A DNA stretch of 64,000 nucleotides, from positions 1 to 64,000 of the forward strand of contig DASTBU010000058.1 of assembly GCA_035711845.1 (NCBI GenBank). The letters run 5' to 3'. The translations under genes and the position numbers were made by a program. The notes below the pieces were generated by a model that saw only the letters and a list, made by a program, of their open reading frames with translations, did not search any database and was not told where the DNA came from. Shown here one piece after another: positions 34,692 to 43,313 of the stretch; position 1 is the first letter of the stretch; every line of letters begins with the position of its first letter. Source of the DNA: DASTBU01 sp035711845. GTDB taxonomy: Bacteria; Acidobacteriota; Vicinamibacteria; Vicinamibacterales; 2-12-FULL-66-21.

Positions 34692-35713
34692 CGAGGGACG
34701 AAGGGGAGGGTCGCGACGGTGGCGGCGAGCGTTCGGTCGCCGTGGACGATGGTGAGCTGCACGCCAGGCTCCGTATGCTCGCGGTGCACGTAGCCGAGCG
34801 CGATGGGGCGGCCCAGTGACGGCGATTCCGCGCCGCTTGTCACGACCCCGACCTCGCGCTCGCCCGCGCGTATCCGATCGGCGCGGGACGGCACGGCCCC
34901 GTCCACGAGCAGCCCTGTCAGCCTGCGGGCCACGCGGCCGTGCCCGCGATGCAGCACGCGGATGATGATCTCCTGGCCGACGTAGCAGCCCTTCGTCAGG
35001 CTGATTGCGCGGTCCTCGATCCCCGCCTCGAGCGGGATCGTGTGCTCGTCCATGTCCACGCCGAACAACGGACGCCCGGCCTCGATCCGGCAGACATCGG
35101 CCGTTGCCTGATCCACCTGCACGGCGCCAGCCGCAAGGAGTGCACGGGTCACGGCATCGGCGCCCCCAGACTCGATGAACAGCTCGAACCCCTCGATCCC
35201 GAAATCGTCGCTGCCAGCCGCGACGAGCGAGACGCGTTCGCTGCGCCAGTTTGTGTTGTGAAAAAGGCCGAGGCGGCCGAGCGCGGAGGCCGCAGCTCGC
35301 GCAGCATCATCCGAGGAGAGCCGCGAGAGCGCTTCCGTCAGCACGGATCCTGCACGCGGTCCGTATATCCCCAGCTGGACCAGATTATCCGATTCGTCGG
35401 CGACCACGACGTCTTCGCTGAAAATGAAGCGATCGAACCGCTCGCGGATGTCGGGCGTCGCGCTCCGATCGAGATCGATCAGCAGCGCATCGCCGAGCTC
35501 GAGCACGCGCATATCGGCAAGCATGCGGCCTTGCGGCGTCAGCATCGCCGCGTAGCAGCCTGTTCCCGGCGTGAGCGCCGTGATGTCGTTGGTCAGGATC
35601 CCCTGCAGGTAGCTCCGGCGGTCGGCTCCCGTCAGGCGCAGGCGTCCGCGCTCGACGCGTTGGAGCCATCCCGCCCCCTGGGTGAGCACGCGATATCCGG
35701 CGTGTGAAAACAT
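34667..35713 (-). CDS. ygfZ: YgfZ/GcvT-like folate-binding protein
   Basis: 348 residues of the aminomethyltransferase/YgfZ fold. The YgfZ hallmark KGCYVGQE is present with a downstream HRGHGRVARRL segment. LTGADRRSYLQGILTND and TPQGRMLADMRV lie in the N-terminal folate-binding half. YgfZ proteins use tetrahydrofolate to help maintain certain iron-sulfur enzymes such as MiaB; partners here are unknown. Start ATG 35713 fits the family N-terminus. It is divergent from the secreted hydrolase, with only 26 bp between the start codons. Confidence 0.9.
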   Translation of the reverse strand: MFSHAGYRVLTQGAGWLQRVERGRLRLTGADRRSYLQGILTNDITALTPGTGCYAAMLTPQGRMLADMRVLELGDALLIDLDRSATPDIRERFDRFIFSEDVVVADESDNLVQLGIYGPRAGSVLTEALSRLSSDDAARAAASALGRLGLFHNTNWRSERVSLVAAGSDDFGIEGFELFIESGGADAVTRALLAAGAVQVDQATADVCRIEAGRPLFGVDMDEHTIPLEAGIEDRAISLTKGCYVGQEIIIRVLHRGHGRVARRLTGLLVDGAVPSRADRIRAGEREVGVVTSGAESPSLGRPIALGYVHREHTEPGVQLTIVHGDRTLAATVATLPFVPRQAEPARP

Positions 35714-35739
35714 GGCTCGGCTGCTGATATTCTCAGAAG

Positions 35740-37404
35740 ATGCAGATCCCCCGACATTGTACCGCTGCGCTTCTGCTGCTCTCAATCGCCGCAGGCGCAG
35801 CTGCGCAGGCGCCCCAGGCCGCCCCGGCGCCGGTCGCGGGTCCGGCCTCCTTCACGGTGTTCGTGCGCGGCGACGACGCCGGGCTGGTGCAGACCGCGGT
35901 GGCGCGATCGGGATCGGACTGGATCGTCACGTCCACGGGCCGTGTCGGCGACCTGACCATCAACCGATTCGAGCTGAAGTACGGCGCCGACTGGCAGCCC
36001 ATCGATCTACGGATCGAGGCGACGCAGGAGACGAGGAAACTTGGGCTCTCCACGTCGTTCGGCGTCACGACGGCCATCAACGAGATCACGCAGAACGGCG
36101 TCACGAGCACGAAGACCGATCAGATTTCCGCCCGCACCGTGCCAATCCCCAACCAGTTCTTCGGCGCCTACGAGGGGTTGGCCGCGCGGCTCGCCGCGGT
36201 CGAGGCGGGCGCCGAACTGCCTGTCTACGTCGTACCCCAGGCCGAAGTAAAGCTGACTGTGAAAGCCGTCACGACCGAGGCGGTTTCCACCCCTGGCGGA
36301 ACCGTCACGCTCAGGAAGTTCGACGTCTCCATCGCCAATCCCGGCGGTGCGCTGGAGGCAACCGTGGCGGTCGACGACAAGTCCCGCTTCGCCCGGCTGG
36401 ACATTCCGGCCGCGGCCTTGTCGGTCGTGCGTAACGACCTCGCGAGCGTTGCCGTGAGAACGCAGGGGGAGAGGAACCCGACCGACGGCGACGTCACGAT
36501 CCCCGGCAACGGATTCTCCATCGCCGGCACGCTCACACAGCCCCCGGAGGCCGGGCGTCGTCGACATCCGGCCGTCGTGCTGGTGGCGGGATCGGGCCCC
36601 GTGGATCGCGACGCGACCGTCGCTGGAATCCCGATCTTCACCCAGCTGGCCGGGGCACTCGCCGCGAAGGGTTTCGTTGTGCTCCGCTACGACAAGCGCG
36701 GCGTCGGCCAGAGTGGCGGGCGGACCGAAACGGCTACGCTGCAGGACTACGCCGAGGACCTGGTCGCCGTGGTGAAATGGCTCGAGAAGCGCAAGGACGT
36801 GGACAAGCGGTGGCTCGCGGTCGCGGGCCACAGTGAAGGCGCCATGGTCGCCATGCTGGCGGCGGCCCGCGAGAAGAAGATCAAGTCGCTCGTGCTCATT
36901 TCCGCGGCCGGAACCACCGGCGCCGAGTTGATCCTCGAGCAGCAGCGGCATCAGCTCGCGCTGCTGAACGCCCCCGAGGACGAGCGCAAGGCAAAAGTGG
37001 CGCTCCAGCAGCAGATTCAGCAGGCCGTGATGTCGGGAGAGAACTGGGAGGGCGTCCCGGAGGAGCTTCGGCGGCAGGCGGACACGCCATGGTTCCGCAG
37101 CCTGCTGACGTTCGATCCGTCCGCGATCATGCCTCGGATCAATCAACCGATCCTCATCGTCCACGGAGACCTCGACGTTCAGGTGCCCCCGCACCATGCT
37201 GACACGCTCGGCGAGCTCGCGAAGGCGCGGAAGAAGTCTCCCCCGGTCCAGGTGGTGCGCATACCGGGCATCAACCACCTGCTGGCACCGGCGAAGACCG
37301 GCGAGGTCCAGGAGTACGGGCAGCTGCAGGAAAAGAAGATCTCGCCCGAGGTCTCGCGGGTGGTTGCCGGTTGGCTGATGGACAGGATGAAGGCTGAAGG
37401 ATGA
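35740..37404 (+). CDS. Secreted alpha/beta hydrolase with N-terminal beta domain
   Basis: 554 residues. A signal peptide ends near GAAAQA (about residue 23). A beta-rich N-terminal domain (about 35-260) lacks a named family. A C-terminal serine hydrolase (about 265-554) carries VLVAGSGPVDRDATV (oxyanion), LRYDKRGVGQSGG, the nucleophile elbow AGHSEGAM, an acid in VHGDLDVQVPP and the final His in PGINHLLAP. This is the dienelactone/S9-like esterase type often secreted by Acidobacteria. Substrate unknown. The next gene, pntAA, starts 36 bp after its stop. Confidence 0.85.
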   Translation: MQIPRHCTAALLLLSIAAGAAAQAPQAAPAPVAGPASFTVFVRGDDAGLVQTAVARSGSDWIVTSTGRVGDLTINRFELKYGADWQPIDLRIEATQETRKLGLSTSFGVTTAINEITQNGVTSTKTDQISARTVPIPNQFFGAYEGLAARLAAVEAGAELPVYVVPQAEVKLTVKAVTTEAVSTPGGTVTLRKFDVSIANPGGALEATVAVDDKSRFARLDIPAAALSVVRNDLASVAVRTQGERNPTDGDVTIPGNGFSIAGTLTQPPEAGRRRHPAVVLVAGSGPVDRDATVAGIPIFTQLAGALAAKGFVVLRYDKRGVGQSGGRTETATLQDYAEDLVAVVKWLEKRKDVDKRWLAVAGHSEGAMVAMLAAAREKKIKSLVLISAAGTTGAELILEQQRHQLALLNAPEDERKAKVALQQQIQQAVMSGENWEGVPEELRRQADTPWFRSLLTFDPSAIMPRINQPILIVHGDLDVQVPPHHADTLGELAKARKKSPPVQVVRIPGINHLLAPAKTGEVQEYGQLQEKKISPEVSRVVAGWLMDRMKAEG

Positions 37405-37440
37405 AGGCTGAAGTCCACACTTGAGATAGACTTCCACGCG

Positions 37441-38577
37441 ATGAAGGTTGGCATCCCACGAGAAATCTTCCCGGGCGAGACGCGCGTTGCCGTCATTCCT
37501 ACCGGCGTTCAGGCCCTAACCAAGGCGGGTCTTCAGGTCGCGATCGAAACCGGCGCCGGCGTGGCGGCCGGGTTCCCTGATGCCGTCTACGTAGCGCACG
37601 GCGCAGAGATTCAGAGCCGATCCGATGTATTGCGCACGTCCGAAATCCTGCTCACGGTTCACGCTGCGTCTTCGGACGGTGCGTCGCGATCGGGGCAGGC
37701 CGTGATCGGGTTCGCCGATCCACTCGGCTCGCCTCGAGCCATCCAGGACGCCGCCGGACGAGGTCTTACGCTCTTCTCCATGGAGCTGATGCCGCGCATC
37801 ACCCGCGCGCAGAGCATGGACGCTCTCTCCTCGATGGCCACGATCGCCGGATACAAGGGCGTGCTGCTCGCGGCCGACGCGCTGCCCCGCATGTTCCCCA
37901 TGCTGATGACGGCCGCGGGCACCATCTCCCCGGCCCGCGTGTTCATCGTCGGCGCGGGCGTGGCGGGGCTCCAGGCCATCGCCACGGCCCGGCGCCTCGG
38001 CGCGAAGGTCGAAGCCTACGACGTCCGGCCAGCGGTCAAGGAGCAGGTCCAGAGCCTTGGCGCGAAATTCGTGGAACTGCCCCTCGAGTCCGCCGACGCC
38101 GAGGACAAGGGCGGCTACGCGAAGGCGCAGGACGAGTCGTTCTATCGCCGTCAGCGCGAGATGATGCTGAAGGTGGTGGCCGCGAGCGACGTGGTGATCA
38201 CGACCGCCCTGATCCCGGGCAAGCGCGCGCCGGTGCTCATCACCACCGAGATGATCGAAGCGATGCAGCCCGGGTCGGTCGTCATCGACCTCGCGGCCGA
38301 GCGCGGCGGCAACTGCGAGCTGACGACGCCCGACGAGCGCGTCGTGCACAAGGACGTCACGATCCTCGGGCCGTCGAACCCTGCCGCGCTCGTGCCGTAT
38401 CACGCCAGCCAGATGTACTCGAAGAACATCATCACGTTCCTGCTCCATCTGCTGGGCAAGGACGGCGGCAAGGGGACCGCCCTGCCGATCAATCAGGAGG
38501 ACGAGATCACGCGGGAGACGCTGCTGACACACGGCGGTGCCGTGGTGCATCCGCGCGTGAAGGAGCTGCTGGGGTAA
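37441..38577 (+). CDS. pntAA: Proton-translocating NAD(P) transhydrogenase, alpha subunit part 1 (PntAA)
   Basis: 378 residues, NAD(H)-binding domain dI. An alanine-dehydrogenase/PNT N-domain starts with KVGIPREIFPGETRVAVIP. The Rossmann motif is IVGAGVAGLQAIATARRLGA, followed by YDVRPAVKEQVQSLGAKFVEL and the QDESFYRRQREMM mobile-loop region. The membrane parts are in separate genes, as in Rhodospirillum-type transhydrogenases. It supplies NADH to the enzyme that makes NADPH at the cost of the proton gradient. Confidence 0.94.
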   Translation: MKVGIPREIFPGETRVAVIPTGVQALTKAGLQVAIETGAGVAAGFPDAVYVAHGAEIQSRSDVLRTSEILLTVHAASSDGASRSGQAVIGFADPLGSPRAIQDAAGRGLTLFSMELMPRITRAQSMDALSSMATIAGYKGVLLAADALPRMFPMLMTAAGTISPARVFIVGAGVAGLQAIATARRLGAKVEAYDVRPAVKEQVQSLGAKFVELPLESADAEDKGGYAKAQDESFYRRQREMMLKVVAASDVVITTALIPGKRAPVLITTEMIEAMQPGSVVIDLAAERGGNCELTTPDERVVHKDVTILGPSNPAALVPYHASQMYSKNIITFLLHLLGKDGGKGTALPINQEDEITRETLLTHGGAVVHPRVKELLG

Positions 38578-38582
38578 CCGCC

Positions 38583-38861
38583 ATGGATCAATTCGTCTCG
38601 GCCCTGATCGTCTTCGTGCTGGCCATCTTCATCGGCTTCGAGATCATCAGCAAGGTGCCTCCCCTGCTGCACACGCCCCTGATGTCGGGCTCGAACGCCA
38701 TCTCGGGCATCACGATCGTCGGGGCGATGCTCTCGGTCGCCACGCCGAATCCGTATTCGACGATTCTGGGCTTCATCGCCGTGGTGCTTGCCACAATCAA
38801 CGTCGTCGGCGGCTTCCTGGTCACCCACCGGATGCTGGGCATGTTCAAGCGGAAGGATTGA
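38583..38861 (+). CDS. pntAB: NAD(P) transhydrogenase, alpha subunit part 2 (PntAB)
   Basis: 92 residues with three hydrophobic helices (VSALIVFVLAIFIGFEII, ISGITIVGAMLSVAT, ILGFIAVVLATINVVGGFLV). The TPLMSGSNAISGI motif is diagnostic of the membrane domain dII. It forms the proton channel with PntB. The start is five bases after the pntAA stop. Confidence 0.94.
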   Translation: MDQFVSALIVFVLAIFIGFEIISKVPPLLHTPLMSGSNAISGITIVGAMLSVATPNPYSTILGFIAVVLATINVVGGFLVTHRMLGMFKRKD

Positions 38862-38864
38862 GGT

Positions 38865-40271
38865 GTGAACCAGTCGCTGATCAACCTCGCATACCTCGTC
38901 GCCGCGGTGCTCTTCATCCTCGGCCTCAAGGGCCTGGCGCATCCGAAGACTGCCGTCCGCGCCAACCTCCTCGGCGCGGTCGGCATGCTGATCGCGATTG
39001 TCGCCACGCTGCTGGACCGCATCGTCCTTGGCGGCGGAGCGCAGGCCTTCGCCTTGATCTTCGCCGCCATCCTGATTGGCTCGGTCCTGGGCGCCATTCT
39101 CGCGCTGAAGATCCAGATGACGGCGATGCCGCAGATGGTGGCGCTGCTGAACGGCTTCGGCGGCGGCGCGTCGGTGCTGGTGGCGGGGGCCGCGCTGAGC
39201 GACGCGGGGGCGTTTCCGTCGATCCAGTTGCTGGTTGCGACGGCCGCCTCCGGCATCATCGGCGCCGTCACGTTCTGGGGCAGCCTGGTGGCGTTCGACA
39301 AGCTCCAGGAGACGTTCCTGCCGAGCAAGCCCATTCACTTCCCCGGGCAGCAGCCGCTCAACGCCGTGCTCGCCGCCGCCTGCCTGGTTCTGAGCTACTG
39401 GCTCGTCACCGGCGACGCGTCCGCACGCGTCCCGATCTACTGGATCGTCGTGGTGATCGCGTCGGTTGCCGGCGTGCTCCTCTCGATCCCGATCGGAGGC
39501 GCCGACATGCCCGTCGCGATCGCCCTGCTCAATTCGTACTCCGGGCTCGCCGCCGCGGCGACCGGCTTCGTGCTGGACAACGACGGCCTCATCATCACGG
39601 GATCGCTCGTCGGCGCCTCGGGCATCATCCTCTCGCAGATCATGTGCAAGGCGATGAACCGCTCGCTCGCGAACGTCCTGTTGGGCCATATCGGCAGCGG
39701 CGAGGGCGGCCCGAAGGCGGACGATGTGTATGGCGGGAAGGTGAAGAGCACGTCGGCTGAAGAGATCGCCATGCTGTTCGACGGGGCGGGGCGGGTCGTC
39801 ATCGTCCCCGGCTACGGTCTGGCCGTCTCGCAGGCGCAGCACGCCGTGCGGGACCTGGTAAACCTGCTGGAAGCGCGCGGTACAGAAGTCGAGTTCGCGA
39901 TCCATCCCGTGGCCGGGCGCATGCCCGGTCACATGAACGTCCTGCTCGCCGAGGCGGACATCTCATACGACAAGCTCAAGGAGATGGACCAGATCAACCC
40001 GACGTTCCAGCAGACCGACGTCGCTCTCGTCATCGGCGCCAACGACGTGGTCAACCCACTGGCGAGGACCGACCCGCAGAGCCCGATTGCGGGCATGCCG
40101 ATCCTCGACGTGGACAAGGCGCACACGGTCGTCGTGATCAAACGCAGCCTGAGCCCCGGCTTCGCGGGCATTCCGAATCCGCTGTTCGCGGCGGACAACA
40201 CGCTCATGTACTTCGCCGACGGCAAGAAGGCGATCACGGATCTCATCACGGCGGTGAAAGAGGCCGCATAA
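38865..40271 (+). CDS. pntB: NAD(P) transhydrogenase, beta subunit (PntB)
   Basis: 468 residues. About eight membrane helices form the N-terminal dII part, including AFALIFAAILIGSVLGAIL and GFGGGASVLVAGAAL. A C-terminal NADP(H)-binding dIII domain (about 290-468) contains VIVPGYGLAVSQAQHAV, the RMPGHMNVLLAEA and the VALVIGANDVVNP segments, and KRSLSPGFAGIPN. The GTG start follows pntAB by three bases. All three subunits are therefore one operon; the FHA gene follows ten bases later. Confidence 0.94.
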   Translation: MNQSLINLAYLVAAVLFILGLKGLAHPKTAVRANLLGAVGMLIAIVATLLDRIVLGGGAQAFALIFAAILIGSVLGAILALKIQMTAMPQMVALLNGFGGGASVLVAGAALSDAGAFPSIQLLVATAASGIIGAVTFWGSLVAFDKLQETFLPSKPIHFPGQQPLNAVLAAACLVLSYWLVTGDASARVPIYWIVVVIASVAGVLLSIPIGGADMPVAIALLNSYSGLAAAATGFVLDNDGLIITGSLVGASGIILSQIMCKAMNRSLANVLLGHIGSGEGGPKADDVYGGKVKSTSAEEIAMLFDGAGRVVIVPGYGLAVSQAQHAVRDLVNLLEARGTEVEFAIHPVAGRMPGHMNVLLAEADISYDKLKEMDQINPTFQQTDVALVIGANDVVNPLARTDPQSPIAGMPILDVDKAHTVVVIKRSLSPGFAGIPNPLFAADNTLMYFADGKKAITDLITAVKEAA

Positions 40272-40281
40272 TACGACTCGG

Positions 40282-40572
40282 ATGTGGGTACTCAGCACTG
40301 AAGACGGCGCAGCATCGCCAATCTCCTACCGGATCCGTCCCGGGAACATCAAGACCATCGGGCGCGCCGCCGGCGCTGACTTCATCGTCGACGCCACCCT
40401 GGTCTCGCGGCTGCATTGCCGCCTGAGCGCGGGAGCCGCGGAGCTCGAAGTGGTGGACCTCGACAGCACGAACGGCACGTTCGTGAACGGCCAGCGCGTG
40501 GAGCGCGCCACGCTGCAAAGCGGCGATCGCATCAAGCTCGGCGCTGTCGAGCTGGTCGTGACGCGGCAGTAA
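40282..40572 (+). CDS. FHA-domain protein
   Basis: 96 residues forming a single forkhead-associated domain. The phosphothreonine-binding features are in order: IGRAAGADFIVD, the VSRLHCRL turn (Ser-Arg-x-His) and LDSTNGTFVNGQRV. FHA domains bind phosphothreonine on partners. A Ser/Thr kinase is encoded about 8 kb downstream, which could generate such targets, but the link is speculative. It starts ten bases after the pntB stop. Confidence 0.88.
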   Translation: MWVLSTEDGAASPISYRIRPGNIKTIGRAAGADFIVDATLVSRLHCRLSAGAAELEVVDLDSTNGTFVNGQRVERATLQSGDRIKLGAVELVVTRQ

Positions 40573-40689
40573 GGACCCGCGGACGGGTTCTAATACCCGG
40601 CCCGATCTCATCCATTCCGTCCAATGGCTCAGGCGGACTGGCGAGCTCCTTGCTCTCCTCACCTGCGGATGCTTTCAGAGGAGGCCAGT

Positions 40690-41211
40690 GTGAAGAGATT
40701 GTTCAGTTCGTGGGTAGCTGTGGCGCTAGTCGCGGCGGCGCCGTTCGTCACGGCGTGTGAACGCAGCGACACGCCCGATTATCAGTCCCGAGTCAACGAG
40801 TCCCTGGAGCAGGCAAAGCTTGGCGACGTGAATGCCGACTGGAAAGCCGAAGAGAGACAGTTGGTGCTCAGCGGCGAAGTCGAGAACGCCGCCGACAAGG
40901 CGCGAGCCGAAGAGCTCGCACAGCAGGTGGTCGGCACGAGCGGCCGCGTCGTCAACGAAGTGAAGGTCGAGGGGACCAACGTCGAGTCGTTGGACGACCA
41001 GATCGAGGATCAGCTCGGACGCGCATTCAAGGAAGACAACGAGTGGGACCTCGACACCCTCGACTTGAACTTCAACTCCGAGGCCGGCGTCGTGACCATC
41101 ACCGGCGACGCGCCGTCGCAGGAAATCAAGGATCGCGTCACCGCGCGCGTCAAGACCGTGGCGGGCGTGAAGGACGTCGTGAACAACCTCGAAGTGAAGC
41201 CGCGGCGATAG
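40690..41211 (+). CDS. Lipoprotein with two BON domains
   Basis: 173 residues. The GTG start is decided by a strong GAGGAGG ribosome-binding site seven bases upstream. A signal sequence ends in lipobox VTAC. Two BON domains follow (about 35-95 and 105-170), including LSGEVENAADKARAEELAQQVVG, VVNEVKVEG and the second-repeat VTITGDAPSQEIKDRVTARV. BON domains bind phospholipid and are common in periplasmic proteins that stabilise membranes under osmotic stress. Confidence 0.88.
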   Translation: MKRLFSSWVAVALVAAAPFVTACERSDTPDYQSRVNESLEQAKLGDVNADWKAEERQLVLSGEVENAADKARAEELAQQVVGTSGRVVNEVKVEGTNVESLDDQIEDQLGRAFKEDNEWDLDTLDLNFNSEAGVVTITGDAPSQEIKDRVTARVKTVAGVKDVVNNLEVKPRR

Positions 41212-41221
41212 ACTTGGGGCC

Positions 41222-41249
41222 CCGGGGTCAGATCCCGGTCTGACCCCGG
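41222..41249. terminator. Strong 11-bp hairpin between convergent BON and metallo-hydrolase genes
   Basis: Perfect arms CCGGGGTCAGA (41222-41232) and TCTGACCCCGG (41239-41249) with a TCCCGG loop. It sits between two convergent stop codons (41211 and 41228), inside the last codons of the minus-strand gene. There is no T-tract, so bidirectional transcription attenuation or mRNA-end protection is possible but not shown. It shares the GGGGTCAGA word with 26622-26671. Confidence 0.6.
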
Positions 41250-41890
41250 TCCGACCCCAGGAACGGATTCGTTCGTTTCTCCCGCCCGATGGTCGTGCGC
41301 TCGCCGTGGCCCGGGTACACGACCGTGTCGTCGGGAAACCGAAACAGCACGTCCCGGATCGAGCGCAGCAGCGTATCGTAGTCGCCGCCCGGAAGGTCGG
41401 TCCTGCCTATCGAGCCCGCAAAGAGCGTGTCCCCGACAAACAGCGTCCGCTTCATCTCGTCCACACGCCCGACCGCCAGGCAGACCCCGCCGGGACAGTG
41501 GCCCGGCGTGTGATGGACCCACGCTCCGTGCAGCCCGAACCGGATTGGACCCTCGTTCTCGTAGAACGAATCGACCGGCGGCTGCGGATCGATATGGAAG
41601 CCGAACGCCAGGCCCTGTTGCACGACCGCTCGATACAGGAAGTTGTCGGCTTCGTGGAGCCAGATCGGGACGCCCAGCGCCTTCTTCGCGTGCGCCACGC
41701 CCGTGATGTGGTCCATGTGCGCGTGCGTCAACAGGATGTGCTGGATGGACAGTCGATGCGTCTCAGCCGCCTGGAGCAGCAAGTCCACTTCCTCGCCCGG
41801 ATCGACGAGCACACCCTCGCGCGTCTCCTCGCACCCGAGCACGAACCCGTTCTTCATGAATGGCTCGACGGCCCTGGTCTCGATGATCAT
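41228..41890 (-). CDS. MBL-fold hydrolase, hydroxyacylglutathione-hydrolase (GloB)-like
   Basis: 220 residues. The binuclear zinc motif THAHMDH is at 55-61 (H56, H58, D60, H61), then HTPGHCPGGV (third His), VGDTLFAGSIGRTDLPGGD (bridging Asp) and VYPGHGERTTIG. The short form without the glyoxalase-II C-terminal helical domain resembles YcbL-type hydrolases, so the natural thioester substrate is uncertain. The C-terminus GSDRGQTGI is encoded by the hairpin at 41222-41249, suggesting that this tail is not original. Confidence 0.9.
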   Translation of the reverse strand: MIIETRAVEPFMKNGFVLGCEETREGVLVDPGEEVDLLLQAAETHRLSIQHILLTHAHMDHITGVAHAKKALGVPIWLHEADNFLYRAVVQQGLAFGFHIDPQPPVDSFYENEGPIRFGLHGAWVHHTPGHCPGGVCLAVGRVDEMKRTLFVGDTLFAGSIGRTDLPGGDYDTLLRSIRDVLFRFPDDTVVYPGHGERTTIGREKRTNPFLGSDRGQTGI

Positions 41891-41932
41891 TCGGTTATCG
41901 TACTATTGCTGTGATCATGCCGTAGTCCGTGG

Positions 41933-41980
41933 CTGGAAACTGGGAACTGGAAACTGTCGCTGGTAACTGGTAGCTGGTAG
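41933..41980. repeat. Heptamer array CTGGNAR (7 units, one short)
   Basis: CTGGAAA, CTGGGAA, CTGGAAA, CTGTCG (six bases), CTGGTAA, CTGGTAG, CTGGTAG. It lies in the 98-bp divergent gap between the metallo-hydrolase start and the receiver-like gene, ending eight bases before its ATG. It shares its consensus with the array at 2770-2804. Confidence 0.88.
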
Positions 41981-41988
41981 CTTTGCTC

Positions 41989-42354
41989 ATGATTCTAGTC
42001 GCTGTAGATGACCTGCTTTTCAGCTCGAAGATCCGGGCGACTGCGAAACAGGCGGGCGTGGAGCTGACGTTTGCGCGGTCCCAGGCGGAGATTCTCGAGC
42101 AGGCACGGATGCTGAGACCATCGCTCGCGATCTTCGACCTGAACAGCGGCAAGACGAACCCCATCGAGACGATTGCCGCGATGAAGAAGGACCCTGCGCT
42201 GGTAGGCATTCCGGCGCTCGGGTTCGTCTCGCACGTGGACGCGTCCACAATCGAGGCCGCGCGCCGCGCCGGCGCCGACGAGATCATGGCGCGCTCCACG
42301 TTCGCAGGCAACCTGGCAGAGATTCTCTCGACGGACAGGACGACGAAGCCCTGA
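41989..42354 (+). CDS. Receiver-like (CheY-type) domain protein lacking the conserved lysine
   Basis: 121 residues of a single receiver fold. The acidic pair is D7-D8 (VAVDDLLF) and the phospho-acceptor position is D50 in AIFDLNSG, but the usual Lys before the C-terminal strand is replaced (ARSTF). Phosphorylation-driven switching is therefore doubtful. No kinase is next to it. The stop TGA overlaps a CTG that begins the threonine deaminase reading frame (CTGA), so the two may be co-translated. The heptamer array occupies its presumed leader. Confidence 0.75.
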   Translation: MILVAVDDLLFSSKIRATAKQAGVELTFARSQAEILEQARMLRPSLAIFDLNSGKTNPIETIAAMKKDPALVGIPALGFVSHVDASTIEAARRAGADEIMARSTFAGNLAEILSTDRTTKP

Positions 42355-43313
42355 CCACCATCGCAGATATCGAGGCGGCAGCGCGACGCATCGAAGGGCG
42401 GGTTCTGCGGACGCCGCTGCGTCAGTCTCACTGGCTCAGCGATCTGACGGGGAGCCACGTGCTCCTCAAGCTCGAAACCCTCCAGCCCACCTTCTCCTAC
42501 AAGGTTCGTGGAGCGCTGAACGTCGTGGAACGGCTGAAGGCCGCGCCCGGGCCGCCGGCCCCCCTCGTCACGGCCTCCGCAGGCAATCACGGCCGTGCGC
42601 TGGCGTACGCGGCCACCGCCGCTGGTATTCCCCTGACGGTCTACGTGCCCGAGTCCGCGCCGCGAAGCAAGCTCGATGCAATTCTGGCATTGGGTGTCGA
42701 TTTGAAGCCATGCCGCGACTACGACTCCGCAGAGCGCGAGGCGAAGCAGCATGCCGCGCGGGAAGGCGCGACATACATTTCGCCGTACAGCCACCCTGAC
42801 GTCATCGCCGGAGCCGGCACGGTCGGCCTGGAGATCCTGGCCGACGCAATGGACCTCGACGCGATCGTGGTGCCCGTGGGCGGCGGCGGGCTCGTCAGCG
42901 GGATCGCCCTGGCAGCAGCCGCCATCACGCCGTCTACACGGGTCATCGGTGTCGAGGTCGAAGCGTCGCAGCCATTCACACGAAGCCTCGCGGCCGGACA
43001 TATCGTGGCCATCGATGTGAGCGCCACGCTCGCCGACGGCCTGGCGGGCAACCTCGATCCGGATACGGCCACGTTCGACATCGTTCAACGTCACGTCCGC
43101 GGGATTGTCACGGTCGGCGAAAGTGATCTGCGCGCGGCGATGCAGGGGATCGTCGAGCGCGAGCGCCTCGTCGCGGAAGGCGCAGGCGCGGTCGGTGTAG
43201 CGGCGCTTCTCGCCGGAAAGATCAGGAGCAGTGGACGCCGTGTGGCCGTCGTGCTCTCCGGAGCGAACGTGGATACGGAGGTGTTGCGAGTAGTTCTGAG
43301 TTCTGAGTTCTGA
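42351..43313 (+). CDS. ilvA: Threonine ammonia-lyase (threonine/serine deaminase), CTG-started reading
   Basis: 320 residues if read from CTG 42351. The family N-terminus DIEAAARRIEGRVLRTPL and LTGSHVLLKLE is complete only with the 36 codons before the first canonical start (GTG 42459), so that start would remove conserved sequence. PLP binds K51 in FSYKVRG. The SAGNHGRALAYAA and VVPVGGGGLVSGIA (phosphate-binding) segments are typical. It converts threonine to 2-oxobutyrate for isoleucine synthesis or catabolism. AGGA at 42337-42340 is ten bases upstream. The stop TGA belongs to the third GTTCTGA unit of the array at 43293, so the C-terminus has been set by the repeat. Confidence 0.82.
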   Translation: MTTIADIEAAARRIEGRVLRTPLRQSHWLSDLTGSHVLLKLETLQPTFSYKVRGALNVVERLKAAPGPPAPLVTASAGNHGRALAYAATAAGIPLTVYVPESAPRSKLDAILALGVDLKPCRDYDSAEREAKQHAAREGATYISPYSHPDVIAGAGTVGLEILADAMDLDAIVVPVGGGGLVSGIALAAAAITPSTRVIGVEVEASQPFTRSLAAGHIVAIDVSATLADGLAGNLDPDTATFDIVQRHVRGIVTVGESDLRAAMQGIVERERLVAEGAGAVGVAALLAGKIRSSGRRVAVVLSGANVDTEVLRVVLSSEF

